A stretch of 64,000 nt of DNA from Flavobacterium tagetis (GTDB taxonomy: Bacteria; Bacteroidota; Bacteroidia; Flavobacteriales; Flavobacteriaceae): contig NZ_JAERSF010000002.1 of the NCBI RefSeq assembly GCF_016735615.1, forward strand, positions 1,178,001 to 1,242,000, in the 5' to 3' direction. A model generated the notes under the pieces. The model was given only the letters and a program-made list of their open reading frames with translations, ran no database searches and was not told where the DNA came from. Below are positions 1-8,860 of the stretch, piece by piece (position 1 is the first letter of the stretch; each line of letters begins with the position of its first letter). The position numbers and the translations under genes were made by a program.

Positions 1-1
1 T

Positions 2-790
2 AATGCCGCAAGGTTTCTCCCGTCGAGTGATCTGCTGTTAAATGTACAGCAGATATGCCTTACGGTTGGAGCAGGAGTAAGGCTTCAGTATTATCAGAAG
101 AAAGAAGGAATGAGCAATACTATTGCAATGGAGAATGTAATGCCTGTAAATTTAGATTATCGTCCTTTGTTTAATGAAAGATCAAGTTATGGAGCATTTT
201 TATTGCCAGGATTATTAGCCTTGATTTTACAGCAAACTTTACTGATTGGGTTGTGTGAAAGTGTGGCAGGTGAGCGTCAGCGTTCTCGTTTAAGAGAATG
301 GCTAGGTTCGGGTATTTCTAATGGTATCTGGGGTAAAGGATTATTTTATTTGATACTTTTTTCTTCGTATGGCTTTTTCTTTTTAAATGTAAATTATAAA
401 CTGCTCAATTTACCCATGAGAGGCAGCGGATTCGAATTAAGCTTATTGCTGCTTTTGTTTATTTTGACTTTAATTCCGATGGCTCAATTTATTGGTTCAC
501 TTTTCAAATCGCAATTGCTTTGTTTGCAGATGATGGCTTTTTCAACTTATCCAATTTTCTTGATTACAGGATACAGCTGGCCGTTTGAATCGCTTCCGTT
601 AGCATTGCAGTGGCTGTCTAATCTTTTGCCTACAACGCCATTTATTGTTTTATATACGGCTATTGTACAATCGGGTGCCAGTTTATGGGACAATCCGTCT
701 GTCTTATTGCATCTTATACTGCTTTTTGCTTTTTATAGTATAATCTGTTTTGTTCGTTTGAAATATTTGATGCGTAAGAGTTATTCTTAA
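2..790 (+). CDS. ABC-2 type transporter permease, 5'-truncated by the window edge
   Basis: Membrane subunit of an ABC exporter, C-terminal part. The frame is open without a stop back to base 2, so the first visible ATG (110) is internal and the gene starts outside the window. The protein shows a short extracytoplasmic stretch, a first membrane span, then a cytoplasmic segment around residues 90-105 containing ESVAGERQRSRLREWL. That segment matches the V-ER-GT/EL coupling region of ABC2_membrane permeases. Four or five further hydrophobic spans follow and the protein ends in a basic tail. The cognate ATPase and a membrane-fusion partner would be expected upstream. Substrate unknown. Confidence 0.85.
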   Translation, partial: NAARFLPSSDLLLNVQQICLTVGAGVRLQYYQKKEGMSNTIAMENVMPVNLDYRPLFNERSSYGAFLLPGLLALILQQTLLIGLCESVAGERQRSRLREWLGSGISNGIWGKGLFYLILFSSYGFFFLNVNYKLLNLPMRGSGFELSLLLLLFILTLIPMAQFIGSLFKSQLLCLQMMAFSTYPIFLITGYSWPFESLPLALQWLSNLLPTTPFIVLYTAIVQSGASLWDNPSVLLHLILLFAFYSIICFVRLKYLMRKSYS

Positions 791-822
791 ATCTGCTCAA
801 TCTGCGAGAGAATAAATAAAAA

Positions 823-865
823 AAATGCTGGAATAAATCGCGTATTGCAATTTGTTCCAGCATTT
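823..865 (-). terminator. Intrinsic terminator of the aspartate operon
   Basis: An 11-bp perfect stem (823-833 with 855-865) has a 21-nt loop. On the minus strand it is followed by a run of T, which fits termination of the operon that ends at 891. It may also stop plus-strand read-through from the permease gene, but the U-tract is poorer in that direction. Confidence 0.8.
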
Positions 866-890
866 CTCATTGAGTTAGTTACTTAAATTG

Positions 891-2084
891 TTATAATACA
901 ACCAAAGGAGAAATTACACCAAGCATAATTCTTCCAGTATTGTTATTTGATTGTCCTAAATCTGTTTTAGCATAATCGGTGTAATCGTACCATCGAGCCA
1001 CATAAGTAGCAAAAAACTTTAAATTGAAGTTTTTGATCGGATAAAATTCAACTGTTGGAATAATACCGTATGCAGTACGAATTCGGTTTGAACTAATATT
1101 TGGATCTGGTATATCTTTCCAAGAAGCTTTACTTGTCATTCCGATAACCGTAAGTTTCCATTGTTCATTTAGAGAATATACCGCTCTAAGCCAATGTTCA
1201 ATATAGTACACATTTTCTGCCGCATGATCTAAAACCGTTTCTGGAATTAAAGAACTTACAACTCCTGTTCGATCCAGATCTTCGCTGCTCCATTTAAAAT
1301 CATATTGGAAAAGCCATTTTTTGGTTCGAAACTGATTTCCTAATGCAGTATAATACATGTTTACAGCTTTTCCGTTTTTTGTGGCTTCCTGAAAAATACT
1401 GAAACTGTAGATGGTTTTAAATTTTCCGTCTAAGAAACTTCCATTCCAGTTTCCAACATAGGCGGCAGGAAATTTTGCTTCTTCAACATCTGGTACATTT
1501 TGATACAGTTCAGAAAAAGTTTTAGTTCTGGAGTTTAAAACCTGTGCCGAAAAAACATGATCGGCATTTAGCTTCCAATTTACCTGAACTCCAGTCAAAA
1601 AGTTATCCGAGTTATCCACAATATCATTGTATTGATAGATATCGATCGGATTCATATCAAACTCATAACCACCCCAATTTGCTGTCATTTTTCCAATTGC
1701 AATGCTCGTTCTTTCAGATATTTTATATCCGATAAAAGCCAAGTCTGTAGAACTGCTGATGTTATCTGTAGATTGTGGTTCAGTTTCTTTAGTATATCGG
1801 TCTCTAAATCTAAAAAAGACTTTGTCTTTATATACTCTACCTTTTACCTCCAATCGAAACTGATTTACTTCAAATTTACTTCCAGTATATTTTCCATCTT
1901 CAAGATAGGTGTTAAAACCTAATTGTGTATTGAAAATCAAGTCAACATTATTAAGCAAATCAACCTTGCTTGCTTTTATTAATGGTGTTTTATGATTTAA
2001 GACAGTATCAGTCTGTTTTTCTTGCTGTGCATATGCGCCAGCTGCCAGAAAAACGCTCAAAATTATTAAAGTTAAGACACGCAT
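891..2084 (-). CDS. Outer-membrane porin, phosphate-selective porin O/P (OprO/OprP)-like
   Basis: 397 residues with a clear signal peptide (about residues 1-19, ending AGAYAQ). The rest alternates polar and aromatic residues as in an outer-membrane beta-barrel and ends in a hydrophobic strand. The pattern of strands beginning LGFNTYLEDG, the RFRDRYTKE strand and the ATYVARWYDYT region resembles Bacteroidota OprO/P-type porins. It is the last gene of a tightly spaced minus-strand operon, 21 bases after asparaginase. By inference it lets asparagine or aspartate into the periplasm. Anion selectivity is assumed from the family and is not visible here. Confidence 0.75.
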   Translation of the reverse strand: MRVLTLIILSVFLAAGAYAQQEKQTDTVLNHKTPLIKASKVDLLNNVDLIFNTQLGFNTYLEDGKYTGSKFEVNQFRLEVKGRVYKDKVFFRFRDRYTKETEPQSTDNISSSTDLAFIGYKISERTSIAIGKMTANWGGYEFDMNPIDIYQYNDIVDNSDNFLTGVQVNWKLNADHVFSAQVLNSRTKTFSELYQNVPDVEEAKFPAAYVGNWNGSFLDGKFKTIYSFSIFQEATKNGKAVNMYYTALGNQFRTKKWLFQYDFKWSSEDLDRTGVVSSLIPETVLDHAAENVYYIEHWLRAVYSLNEQWKLTVIGMTSKASWKDIPDPNISSNRIRTAYGIIPTVEFYPIKNFNLKFFATYVARWYDYTDYAKTDLGQSNNNTGRIMLGVISPLVVL

Positions 2085-2105
2085 AATTTACAATTTTGAA
2101 TTTGT

Positions 2106-3155
2106 TTAATACTCAAAGAAATATTCCTGCAGTTTTTTATGGTCACTGGTTTGCGTTAATCCCAGCATTAATAAAATTCTCGCTTTTTGCGGAATTAAAT
2201 CGTCTGCGACTATTGTACCAAGCTTTTGATCATCAGTTTCGTCAAATAAGGTCACTCTTCCTGAAGGCACTCTTGATGCTCTTGCCACAACAATTCCCTT
2301 ATTGATAGCAGCTACTGCAGCATCTGTGTTTACTTTGTTAAGATTTCCGTTGCCTAGACCTCCCGTTACAATTCCTTTTACTCCAGAAGCCACGTAAGCA
2401 TTTAATGCAGTTGCAGGCGCATCAGCATATAATTCTACGACAGCCACTTCTGGCAAAGTTGTTAAACCTGTAATGTCAAACGGAGTATTTTTATTGGCTT
2501 TTCGCACAGGAGTTTCATAAAGTGTAACTTTTCCGTCATAAACCTGTCCGATCGGGCCACTGTTTGGCGCAGTAAAGGCATTTAAGTGCGTTGTGCTGGT
2601 TTTTACAGCATTTCTCCCTGTCAAAATGTATTCATTAAATACTAATAAAACACCGCTGTGTTCTGCTTGTTTGGAAGCGGCTAGAGTTACAGCATCATAC
2701 AAATTTTTCGGACCGTCTGCACTTATCGCTGTTGCTGGACGCATAGAGCCTGTAATAACTACAGGTTTGTCGTATCTTACGGTTAACGATAAAAAATAAG
2801 CTGTTTCTTCTTGCGTATCGGTTCCGTGAGTGATTACAATACCATCAGCTTCGTTATTTTTATAAATTTCGTTGATTCTTTTATTCAGCTTAATCCAGAT
2901 ATCTACAGTCATGTCTTGACTTCCTACGTTTGAAATCTGTTCTCCCGTAATGTCGGCCACTTTTTCAATTCCCGGAACAGCCGCTATTAAATCTTTTATC
3001 GGTAATTCTCCCGCTTTATAAGCCGATCGATCTGCCGAAGCTCCTTTTCCTGCAATTGTACCTCCAGTTGCCAATATTTTTATTCTAGGTAATTTCTGAG
3101 CGTAAATACCTGTTACTAATAAAACGGATAATAATAAAGTAAATAAATTTTTCAT
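2106..3155 (-). CDS. ansB: Type II (periplasmic) L-asparaginase
   Basis: Hydrolyses L-asparagine to L-aspartate and ammonia. 349 residues: signal peptide about 1-19 (MKNLFTLLLSVLLVTGIYAQ), then the first catalytic-threonine motif ILATGGTIAG and the second motif VITHGTDTQEETA; TGSMRPATAISADGP follows in the usual place. The signal peptide and length fit the exported high-affinity type II family rather than the cytoplasmic type I. It is 27 bases downstream of the aspartate decarboxylase gene and is probably cotranscribed with it, so it would feed aspartate to the antiporter encoded two genes upstream. Confidence 0.93.
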   Translation of the reverse strand: MKNLFTLLLSVLLVTGIYAQKLPRIKILATGGTIAGKGASADRSAYKAGELPIKDLIAAVPGIEKVADITGEQISNVGSQDMTVDIWIKLNKRINEIYKNNEADGIVITHGTDTQEETAYFLSLTVRYDKPVVITGSMRPATAISADGPKNLYDAVTLAASKQAEHSGVLLVFNEYILTGRNAVKTSTTHLNAFTAPNSGPIGQVYDGKVTLYETPVRKANKNTPFDITGLTTLPEVAVVELYADAPATALNAYVASGVKGIVTGGLGNGNLNKVNTDAAVAAINKGIVVARASRVPSGRVTLFDETDDQKLGTIVADDLIPQKARILLMLGLTQTSDHKKLQEYFFEY

Positions 3156-3182
3156 GGATCGAATGTTTTTAATTTATGATTA

Positions 3183-4829
3183 TTATTTTTTTGAGTTTTC
3201 CCAGCTGGTTACATATTCCAATAAAATTTTACGGATATTTTTCCCAAGAATCAGATAACTATCTGTTGGAAGATTGGCAAGAGAAACTCTGATACTCCAT
3301 TCTGGACCGGCAAAGCCACCACCATTTAAAAGTACAATGGCTGTTTTTTCTGCCAAACGGAATAAAACATCAACGGGTTCGAAATTCGTTTTCAGCCAAT
3401 TGGCAAAATCATCACCATAAAAGTGTTTTGCGGCCACCATAACATCAATTTCAGAATAATATCCAGCACGCATCGGATCTTCAAGAATTGGAACTTCTAA
3501 TCCTTCCCAAAGTAAATTAAGGCGTTTGTGGATAATAGATTGTGTAAGCGTTTTATAAACATCCTGAGTATCTAATAAACAAAATGCAGAGAAAAGCATC
3601 ATCTGAAATTGCTGAGGTAAGGATAATCCTGCTGTGTGGTTTAAAGCTACTTGTCGGCTGTCGGCAACCAATCTGTCAATAAACTTGATTTTTTCTGGCT
3701 CTAATGTTAGAGATGAATAACGATTGTGAAGTTCTTTTTTGAGATCGGGACTCAATTCTGCAATTTTTTTATCGAAAATATTGTCCTGATGAATTGCGAT
3801 TGTTCCAAGTCTCCAGCCTGTACATCCAAAATATTTTGAGAATGAATATACTGTGATGGTATTTTGTGGAATAATAGCCATTAATGATCTAAAATTATTA
3901 ACGAATGTTCCATAAACATCATCTGTAATAATCATCAATCCTGGATTATGATTTTTTACGATATCAGCAATATAATTTAATGTATCAGTACTCATTGCAG
4001 AAGACGGTGGATTGCTCGGATTTACCACAAAAGCAACTTTTACAGCCGGATCTTTCAGTTTGTCTAATTCAGAATTTGGATACTGCCAAGTGTGGAATCC
4101 GTTTTCGCCAACTCCGCTTGCTTCTACATAAACGACATCAAATTTGTATCGATCTAGCTCTGGAATTTCGATATAAGGTGTGAAAGTAGGAGTAAGGAGT
4201 GCTATTTTATCACCTCTTTCGGTAAGATGATTTTGCATTAGCGAATCAAAAATATAGCACATCGCTGCAGTTCCACCTTCAACGGCAAAAATATCAAACT
4301 TGCCTTTGTCATTTCCTACGCCACACATTTCCTGCACTAAATAGTCATGAACAATAATTTCTATCTGACTAAGCATACGATCTGGAACAGGATAGTTAAA
4401 CCCGATTACGGCTTCTATCCATTCACGAATCCATGCATCGCCATCAAAATCATGTTTGTCGATACCATAGTGATATGTTTTCTCTAAAAGCGATGCAGCA
4501 GGAGTATCTTTGTGTTTTGCTAAAAATGCTTCGAAACGTGAAGCTACTCCGCTTTTGTTCTGCACAATTCCTGCTAGAATACCTTGTTCTTCCATAACAT
4601 TACGGCATTCTTCTAATGCAAATTGTCCGAAAAGAAAAAAAGCCTCCCTAGGAACTGTAGCAATCCAGTTTGGGTTTCCTCTTCCTGCGTTAAGTGTTAT
4701 CGCGGTCGATTTAAGCGCGCTTTCTTCTGCCAGATGAATTAATTCATTTTTAATTTCAAATGGGCTGAGGGTTTGAAGTGTTTTTTCTACCTCTCTTGAT
4801 GTTTTTATTTTTGAAATATCAATTGCCAT
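3183..4829 (-). CDS. asdA: Aspartate 4-decarboxylase (bifunctional aspartate aminotransferase type)
   Basis: PLP fold-type I enzyme converting L-aspartate to L-alanine and CO2. 548 residues, the length typical of bacterial aspartate beta-decarboxylase and longer than ordinary aminotransferases. Visible: the NPSNPPSSAMS substrate-binding loop, the ITDDVYGTFVN aspartate that holds the PLP nitrogen, and the SFSKYFGCTGWRLG motif with the Schiff-base lysine. It lies 35 bases downstream of the aspartate:alanine antiporter gene, the pairing known from Tetragenococcus. Together they form a decarboxylation/exchange cycle that consumes a cytoplasmic proton. Confidence 0.92.
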   Translation of the reverse strand: MAIDISKIKTSREVEKTLQTLSPFEIKNELIHLAEESALKSTAITLNAGRGNPNWIATVPREAFFLFGQFALEECRNVMEEQGILAGIVQNKSGVASRFEAFLAKHKDTPAASLLEKTYHYGIDKHDFDGDAWIREWIEAVIGFNYPVPDRMLSQIEIIVHDYLVQEMCGVGNDKGKFDIFAVEGGTAAMCYIFDSLMQNHLTERGDKIALLTPTFTPYIEIPELDRYKFDVVYVEASGVGENGFHTWQYPNSELDKLKDPAVKVAFVVNPSNPPSSAMSTDTLNYIADIVKNHNPGLMIITDDVYGTFVNNFRSLMAIIPQNTITVYSFSKYFGCTGWRLGTIAIHQDNIFDKKIAELSPDLKKELHNRYSSLTLEPEKIKFIDRLVADSRQVALNHTAGLSLPQQFQMMLFSAFCLLDTQDVYKTLTQSIIHKRLNLLWEGLEVPILEDPMRAGYYSEIDVMVAAKHFYGDDFANWLKTNFEPVDVLFRLAEKTAIVLLNGGGFAGPEWSIRVSLANLPTDSYLILGKNIRKILLEYVTSWENSKK

Positions 4830-4864
4830 AACTAAAATGTTTAGAGATTATATAAAAAATTCGA

Positions 4865-6559
4865 CTAACTCATGATTAAAATAATGACGACGCCCCATAT
4901 AATGAGTAGCGTATTACCAACGGCATAGGTCACGGTGTAACCCAATGCAGGGGTTTTGCTTTTTACAGCGTCTTGCAGAGCTCCAAGGGCGGCAGTAGTA
5001 GTTCTTGCCCCAGCAGCACATCCTAAGTTTATAATAGGATGGAATTTGAAAATATATCTTCCGATAAGAAGTCCTAGTATTAACGGAATCGCTGTTGCCG
5101 CCGCACCTGCAATGAAAAGTCCCCAACCGGCTTCTTGAAAACCGACAATAAAACTTGGTCCAGCTGTAATCCCCACAACAGCTATAAAAATGTTTAATCC
5201 AACATTGTTCATAAACCATAAAGCAGGTTCTGGAATTCGTCCAAAAGTAGGATGCTGGCCTCTTAGCCATCCGAAGAATAAACCTGAGATTAAAGCTCCT
5301 CCACTGGTACTTAGGCTTATAGGTACTCCACTAATCTTAATTGTCAATGCGCCAAGCAGACCTCCTAAAACTATTCCTAAACCAACAAACACCATATCGG
5401 TAGAATTTGTAGGACGGTCTGGATAACCGATATGAGCAGCAACTTGATCTACATCTCGTTTAATGCCCACTAGTTCGATCATATCTCCTTTTTGCATAAC
5501 TGTATTGGGCAATATAGGCATCTGGATTCCAGAACGTTTTAATGATCTAATTACAACACCGTGCATATATTTTACATGTCGTAAATCAGCAAGGGTTTTG
5601 TCTATTACTTCTTTTTTTACAATTAATACGCTTAAAACTTCTACAGGAAAATTAAGAAGTTCAATATCCAGAACTTCTTTTTCGTTTACTGCTACATAGT
5701 TCATCATGTATTCTCTTCTTCCGCCAAGAGCAATGACATCATTTTCTTGAATTACGAATTTTGGAGTAGCATCAATGATCTCTTTTCCTCTTCTGATTCG
5801 CTGTATAAATAAACGTCTGTTGTTTCTTTCTAATTCATTTTCAACCTCCGCAACTGTTTTGTTGTTAGCATAGGAATGCGCAGCAATCTGATAGGCATTA
5901 TAAATAACACGATCATAAGCAGAAGCAATGCTTGGATCATCGCCAATGGCATCTCCTCCAAGCTGAATTTCAAGTTCTTTTGCTTTTTCTACTAAATTAC
6001 CTCCCAATAATTTTGGACCAATAGAAGCCAACAGCCATGCAGATCCAGCTGTTCCGAAAATATAAGTAACGGCGTAAGCAACTGGAATTTTGTTAACTAA
6101 TGCAGCTTTCTGGTCGGCAGGAATTCCGAGTTGATTGATTGTGTCGGACGCTACACCAATTACTGCAGATATGGTTTGAGAGCCTGCAAGCATTCCTGCA
6201 GTTAAGCCCATATCATAGCCCATAATTTTACCGATAACATAAGGACAGATCAAACATAAAACACAAACAATTGCGGCATAAAGCATTTGAGGAAGTCCGT
6301 CTTTTTTTAAACCGCCAAAGAATTGAGGACCAACGCTGTATCCGACAGCGAAAAGAAACATGAGAAAAAATACAGATTTTACATTAGGAGAAATGACAAT
6401 ATCCAATTGTCCTACCAACACTCCTACAAGCAAAACGCTGGTCACAGTTCCTAGAGAAAAGTTTCCTATTTTAAATTTTCCGATAAAGTAGCCTAAAGAT
6501 AAGGTTAGAAAAATTGCCAGTTCGGGATAATCTTTTAATGTAGTAATAATCCAATCCAT
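4865..6559 (-). CDS. aspT: Aspartate:alanine antiporter (AspT, AAEx family)
   Basis: 564-residue inner-membrane exchanger. The layout is typical of AspT/YidE/YbjL proteins: a hydrophobic half (about residues 10-185), a large cytoplasmic region with two TrkA-C (RCK_C) domains (about 205-365), then a second hydrophobic half with internal similarity to the first. [17 protein letters not shown] and [17 protein letters not shown] are the matching re-entrant-like segments. It imports aspartate in exchange for alanine. First gene of the minus-strand operon, so its upstream region (6560-7100, with the palindrome at 6714-6735) probably controls all four genes. Confidence 0.9.
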   Translation of the reverse strand: MDWIITTLKDYPELAIFLTLSLGYFIGKFKIGNFSLGTVTSVLLVGVLVGQLDIVISPNVKSVFFLMFLFAVGYSVGPQFFGGLKKDGLPQMLYAAIVCVLCLICPYVIGKIMGYDMGLTAGMLAGSQTISAVIGVASDTINQLGIPADQKAALVNKIPVAYAVTYIFGTAGSAWLLASIGPKLLGGNLVEKAKELEIQLGGDAIGDDPSIASAYDRVIYNAYQIAAHSYANNKTVAEVENELERNNRRLFIQRIRRGKEIIDATPKFVIQENDVIALGGRREYMMNYVAVNEKEVLDIELLNFPVEVLSVLIVKKEVIDKTLADLRHVKYMHGVVIRSLKRSGIQMPILPNTVMQKGDMIELVGIKRDVDQVAAHIGYPDRPTNSTDMVFVGLGIVLGGLLGALTIKISGVPISLSTSGGALISGLFFGWLRGQHPTFGRIPEPALWFMNNVGLNIFIAVVGITAGPSFIVGFQEAGWGLFIAGAAATAIPLILGLLIGRYIFKFHPIINLGCAAGARTTTAALGALQDAVKSKTPALGYTVTYAVGNTLLIIWGVVIILIMS

Positions 6560-6713
6560 AAGTATTTGTTTTTAGTATAGATTTATTAATAATTGATTAT
6601 GTAAATCGAAGGAGTAGGGCAAAGACTGGGGGCTTTTTAAGAACAGTTTTTTTTAGGTCTTTCAAAAATATACCATAAAGTGAGAATAATTGCATAAAAT
6701 GATAAGTGTAGAT

Positions 6714-6735
6714 GTTCCAAATTATAATTTGCAAC
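6714..6735. promoter_or_regulatory. 22-bp palindrome, candidate operator (site 1)
   Basis: Half-sites GTTCCA and TGCAAC enclose an A/T-rich core with ATTATAAT at the centre; 10 of 11 positions pair. It lies about 155 bp upstream of aspT and shares 18 consecutive bases with site 2 at 6921-6942. I take it to be a transcription-factor site because it is palindromic, repeated and in a divergent intergenic region. The factor is unknown. Confidence 0.55.
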
Positions 6736-6920
6736 AAGAAAAAATGCAACTTAACATTTTGATAGTTAGGGATTTTGTTCGAAATGCCTAAAGAATTTTA
6801 GAGGTTTTAAGAAATCAGTCTAAAATTTTAAAAAATATATTAAAGAGAAAATTTATAAAAACAAGCAGTGTTTTAGAATTAAAACCCAACAATGCGCGAT
6901 TAAGATAAAAATGTATTCTC

Positions 6921-6942
6921 GTTGCATATTATAATTTGCAAC
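6921..6942. promoter_or_regulatory. 22-bp palindrome, candidate operator (site 2)
   Basis: Half-sites GTTGCA and TGCAAC around the same ATTATAAT core; 10 of 11 positions pair. It lies about 159 bp upstream of the sulfatase start, nearly the same distance as site 1 is from aspT. The rest of the 541-bp divergent region (6560-7100) is very AT-rich and shows no other clear element. Confidence 0.55.
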
Positions 6943-7100
6943 AAGTTTAAAAAATATTGCTTTCCTATTAATTGTAATTTACCCAATCAATAAAAACTCA
7001 TGTTTCTGAAATTCTCAGAGAAGTGGACATTAAAATTATCTCTACTTCAACTTTTTTGATCAGATTTCAAACAAACTACATTTAATTAAAATCTTAAACC

Positions 7101-8717
7101 ATGAAAAAAAATGTCTTAGAATTAATTTTTGCAAGTTTGCTGTGTTTCACTTTTATAGGATACGTAAGTGCACAAACTAAAAAGAAGCCTAATATCATTA
7201 TGGTAATTTCTGATGATACTGGCTGGGGAGATTTAGGAGTCTATGGAGGAGGAGTCGGACGCGGAATGCCGACACCAAACCTAGACCGAATGGCCAAAGA
7301 AGGAATGCAGTTCTGGTCTTTTTACGGACAGCCAAGCTGTACGCCTGGAAGAGCAGCGATGCTTACTGGAAGAATTCCGAATCGTAGTGGTATGACTACC
7401 GTTGCTTTTCAAGGACAAGGAGGAGGATTGCCTAAAGAAGAATGGACTCTAGCTTCAGTGCTTAAAAAAGCCAATTACAAAACGTATTTTTCTGGTAAAT
7501 GGCATCTTGGAGAAGCAGATTATTCTATGCCGATCGCTCATGGTTTTGACAAAATGCAGAATGTAGTGCTTTACCATTTGAATGCTTATACTTATGCTTT
7601 CCAGTCTTGGAATCCAGAGATGTCTCCTGAAATGTTAGATCTTTTCAAAAAAGTAACTACAGGTATACTTGAAGGGGAAGCAGGAGGAAAAGCTCGCGAG
7701 GTAAGCAAAGTGACCGAAGAAAACATAGCTGAATTAGATATGATGATGGTCGAAAACAACTTAAAGCAACTTGATGAATATGGAAAAAGCAAAGATCCAT
7801 TTTTTATGTGCATCAATTTTGCTAAAAACCATCAACCTAATCTTCCTTCTAAGCAATTTGTGGGTAAATCTCCAGGTAAAAGCAAATATTCAGATGCTGT
7901 AGTAGAAATGGATTACAATGTAGGCCGTATTATGGATAAGATTCGTTCTTTGGGCATTGCTGAAAATACTATTGTTATTTACACAGTAGATAATGGCGCT
8001 TGGCAAGATGTGCATCCCGATTCTGGATATACTCCTTTTAGAGGTACCAAGGGAACAGATAGAGAGGGTGGTAGCCGTGTGCCTGCAATTGCTTGGTGGC
8101 CGGGACAAATCGAGGCGGGAAGCCAAAGTCATGATATTGTTGGCGGACTTGATCTTATGGCAACATTTGCAAGTCTTGCAGGAGTAGAGCTTCCTAAAAA
8201 AGACAGAGCAGGTGCTGATATGGTTTTTGATAGTTATGATATGTCAAACGTATTATTTAAAAAAGGAACACCACTTCGTGATAGATGGTTTTATTTTACA
8301 GAAGCTGAATTATCACCAGGAGCAGTGCGAATCGGAAAATTCAAAGCCGTTTTTAATACCCGAGGAGATAATGGTGCTATTGCTGGCAGTGACGCACCCG
8401 GACAACAGCTTGGCTGGAGAGGCGATGAAACATATGTAGCGACAGTTCCTGCAATTTATAATTTGTGGCAAGATCCTCAAGAACGTTATGATTTGTTTAT
8501 GAACAGCTGGACTGAGAAAACATGGACAGCAATAATTTTTAATCAGGCTATTGCTGATCTAATGAAAACTTATGCGAAAATTCCTCCTAGAGCGCCTCAG
8601 AGTGAAACTTTTACGGGTGAAATGCAGATTGAACGCTATAGAACAATCGAACAAGTGAAAAAAATGATGAATGAAAAGAAAGTAAATCTTCCGCCTTTAA
8701 GTGTTGATCCTAAATAA
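7101..8717 (+). CDS. Exported arylsulfatase (sulfatase family)
   Basis: Hydrolyses a sulfate ester; substrate unknown. 538 residues with a signal peptide (about 1-25, ending GYVSAQ), so periplasmic or surface-located. The metal-binding motif IIMVISDDTGWGDLG and the catalytic core SCTPGRAAMLTGR are present. Cys80 in the CxPxR signature is the residue converted to formylglycine, so an anaerobic-type or other maturase must act on it. No maturase gene is in this window. GKWHLGE and the HGFDKMQ region are also typical. It is a single gene followed by a terminator, with no SusC/SusD pair next to it, unlike polysaccharide-utilisation sulfatases. Confidence 0.93.
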   Translation: MKKNVLELIFASLLCFTFIGYVSAQTKKKPNIIMVISDDTGWGDLGVYGGGVGRGMPTPNLDRMAKEGMQFWSFYGQPSCTPGRAAMLTGRIPNRSGMTTVAFQGQGGGLPKEEWTLASVLKKANYKTYFSGKWHLGEADYSMPIAHGFDKMQNVVLYHLNAYTYAFQSWNPEMSPEMLDLFKKVTTGILEGEAGGKAREVSKVTEENIAELDMMMVENNLKQLDEYGKSKDPFFMCINFAKNHQPNLPSKQFVGKSPGKSKYSDAVVEMDYNVGRIMDKIRSLGIAENTIVIYTVDNGAWQDVHPDSGYTPFRGTKGTDREGGSRVPAIAWWPGQIEAGSQSHDIVGGLDLMATFASLAGVELPKKDRAGADMVFDSYDMSNVLFKKGTPLRDRWFYFTEAELSPGAVRIGKFKAVFNTRGDNGAIAGSDAPGQQLGWRGDETYVATVPAIYNLWQDPQERYDLFMNSWTEKTWTAIIFNQAIADLMKTYAKIPPRAPQSETFTGEMQIERYRTIEQVKKMMNEKKVNLPPLSVDPK

Positions 8718-8772
8718 TATTATAAAAGTTAAACAGCTAATATTAAATATTTTAATAATTTTATAGATAAGC

Positions 8773-8818
8773 AAAACCATGTACTTTTTAAGAAAAAGAC
8801 ATGGTTTTCTTTTTTTAT
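8773..8818 (+). terminator. Intrinsic terminator after the sulfatase
   Basis: A 10-bp perfect stem (8773-8782 with 8799-8808) is followed by CTTTTTTTA. It separates the sulfatase from the next gene, which has a promoter-like TATATTTG at 8829-8836. Confidence 0.85.
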
Positions 8819-8860
8819 CAGTTATGCGTATATTTGAGAGAATAAAAAATAAAAGCCATT

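Noticed and set aside
4914..5270. 118-codon same-strand ORF inside aspT
   Set aside because: Out-of-frame shadow of a conserved membrane-protein gene; Cys- and Arg-rich with no recognisable motif.
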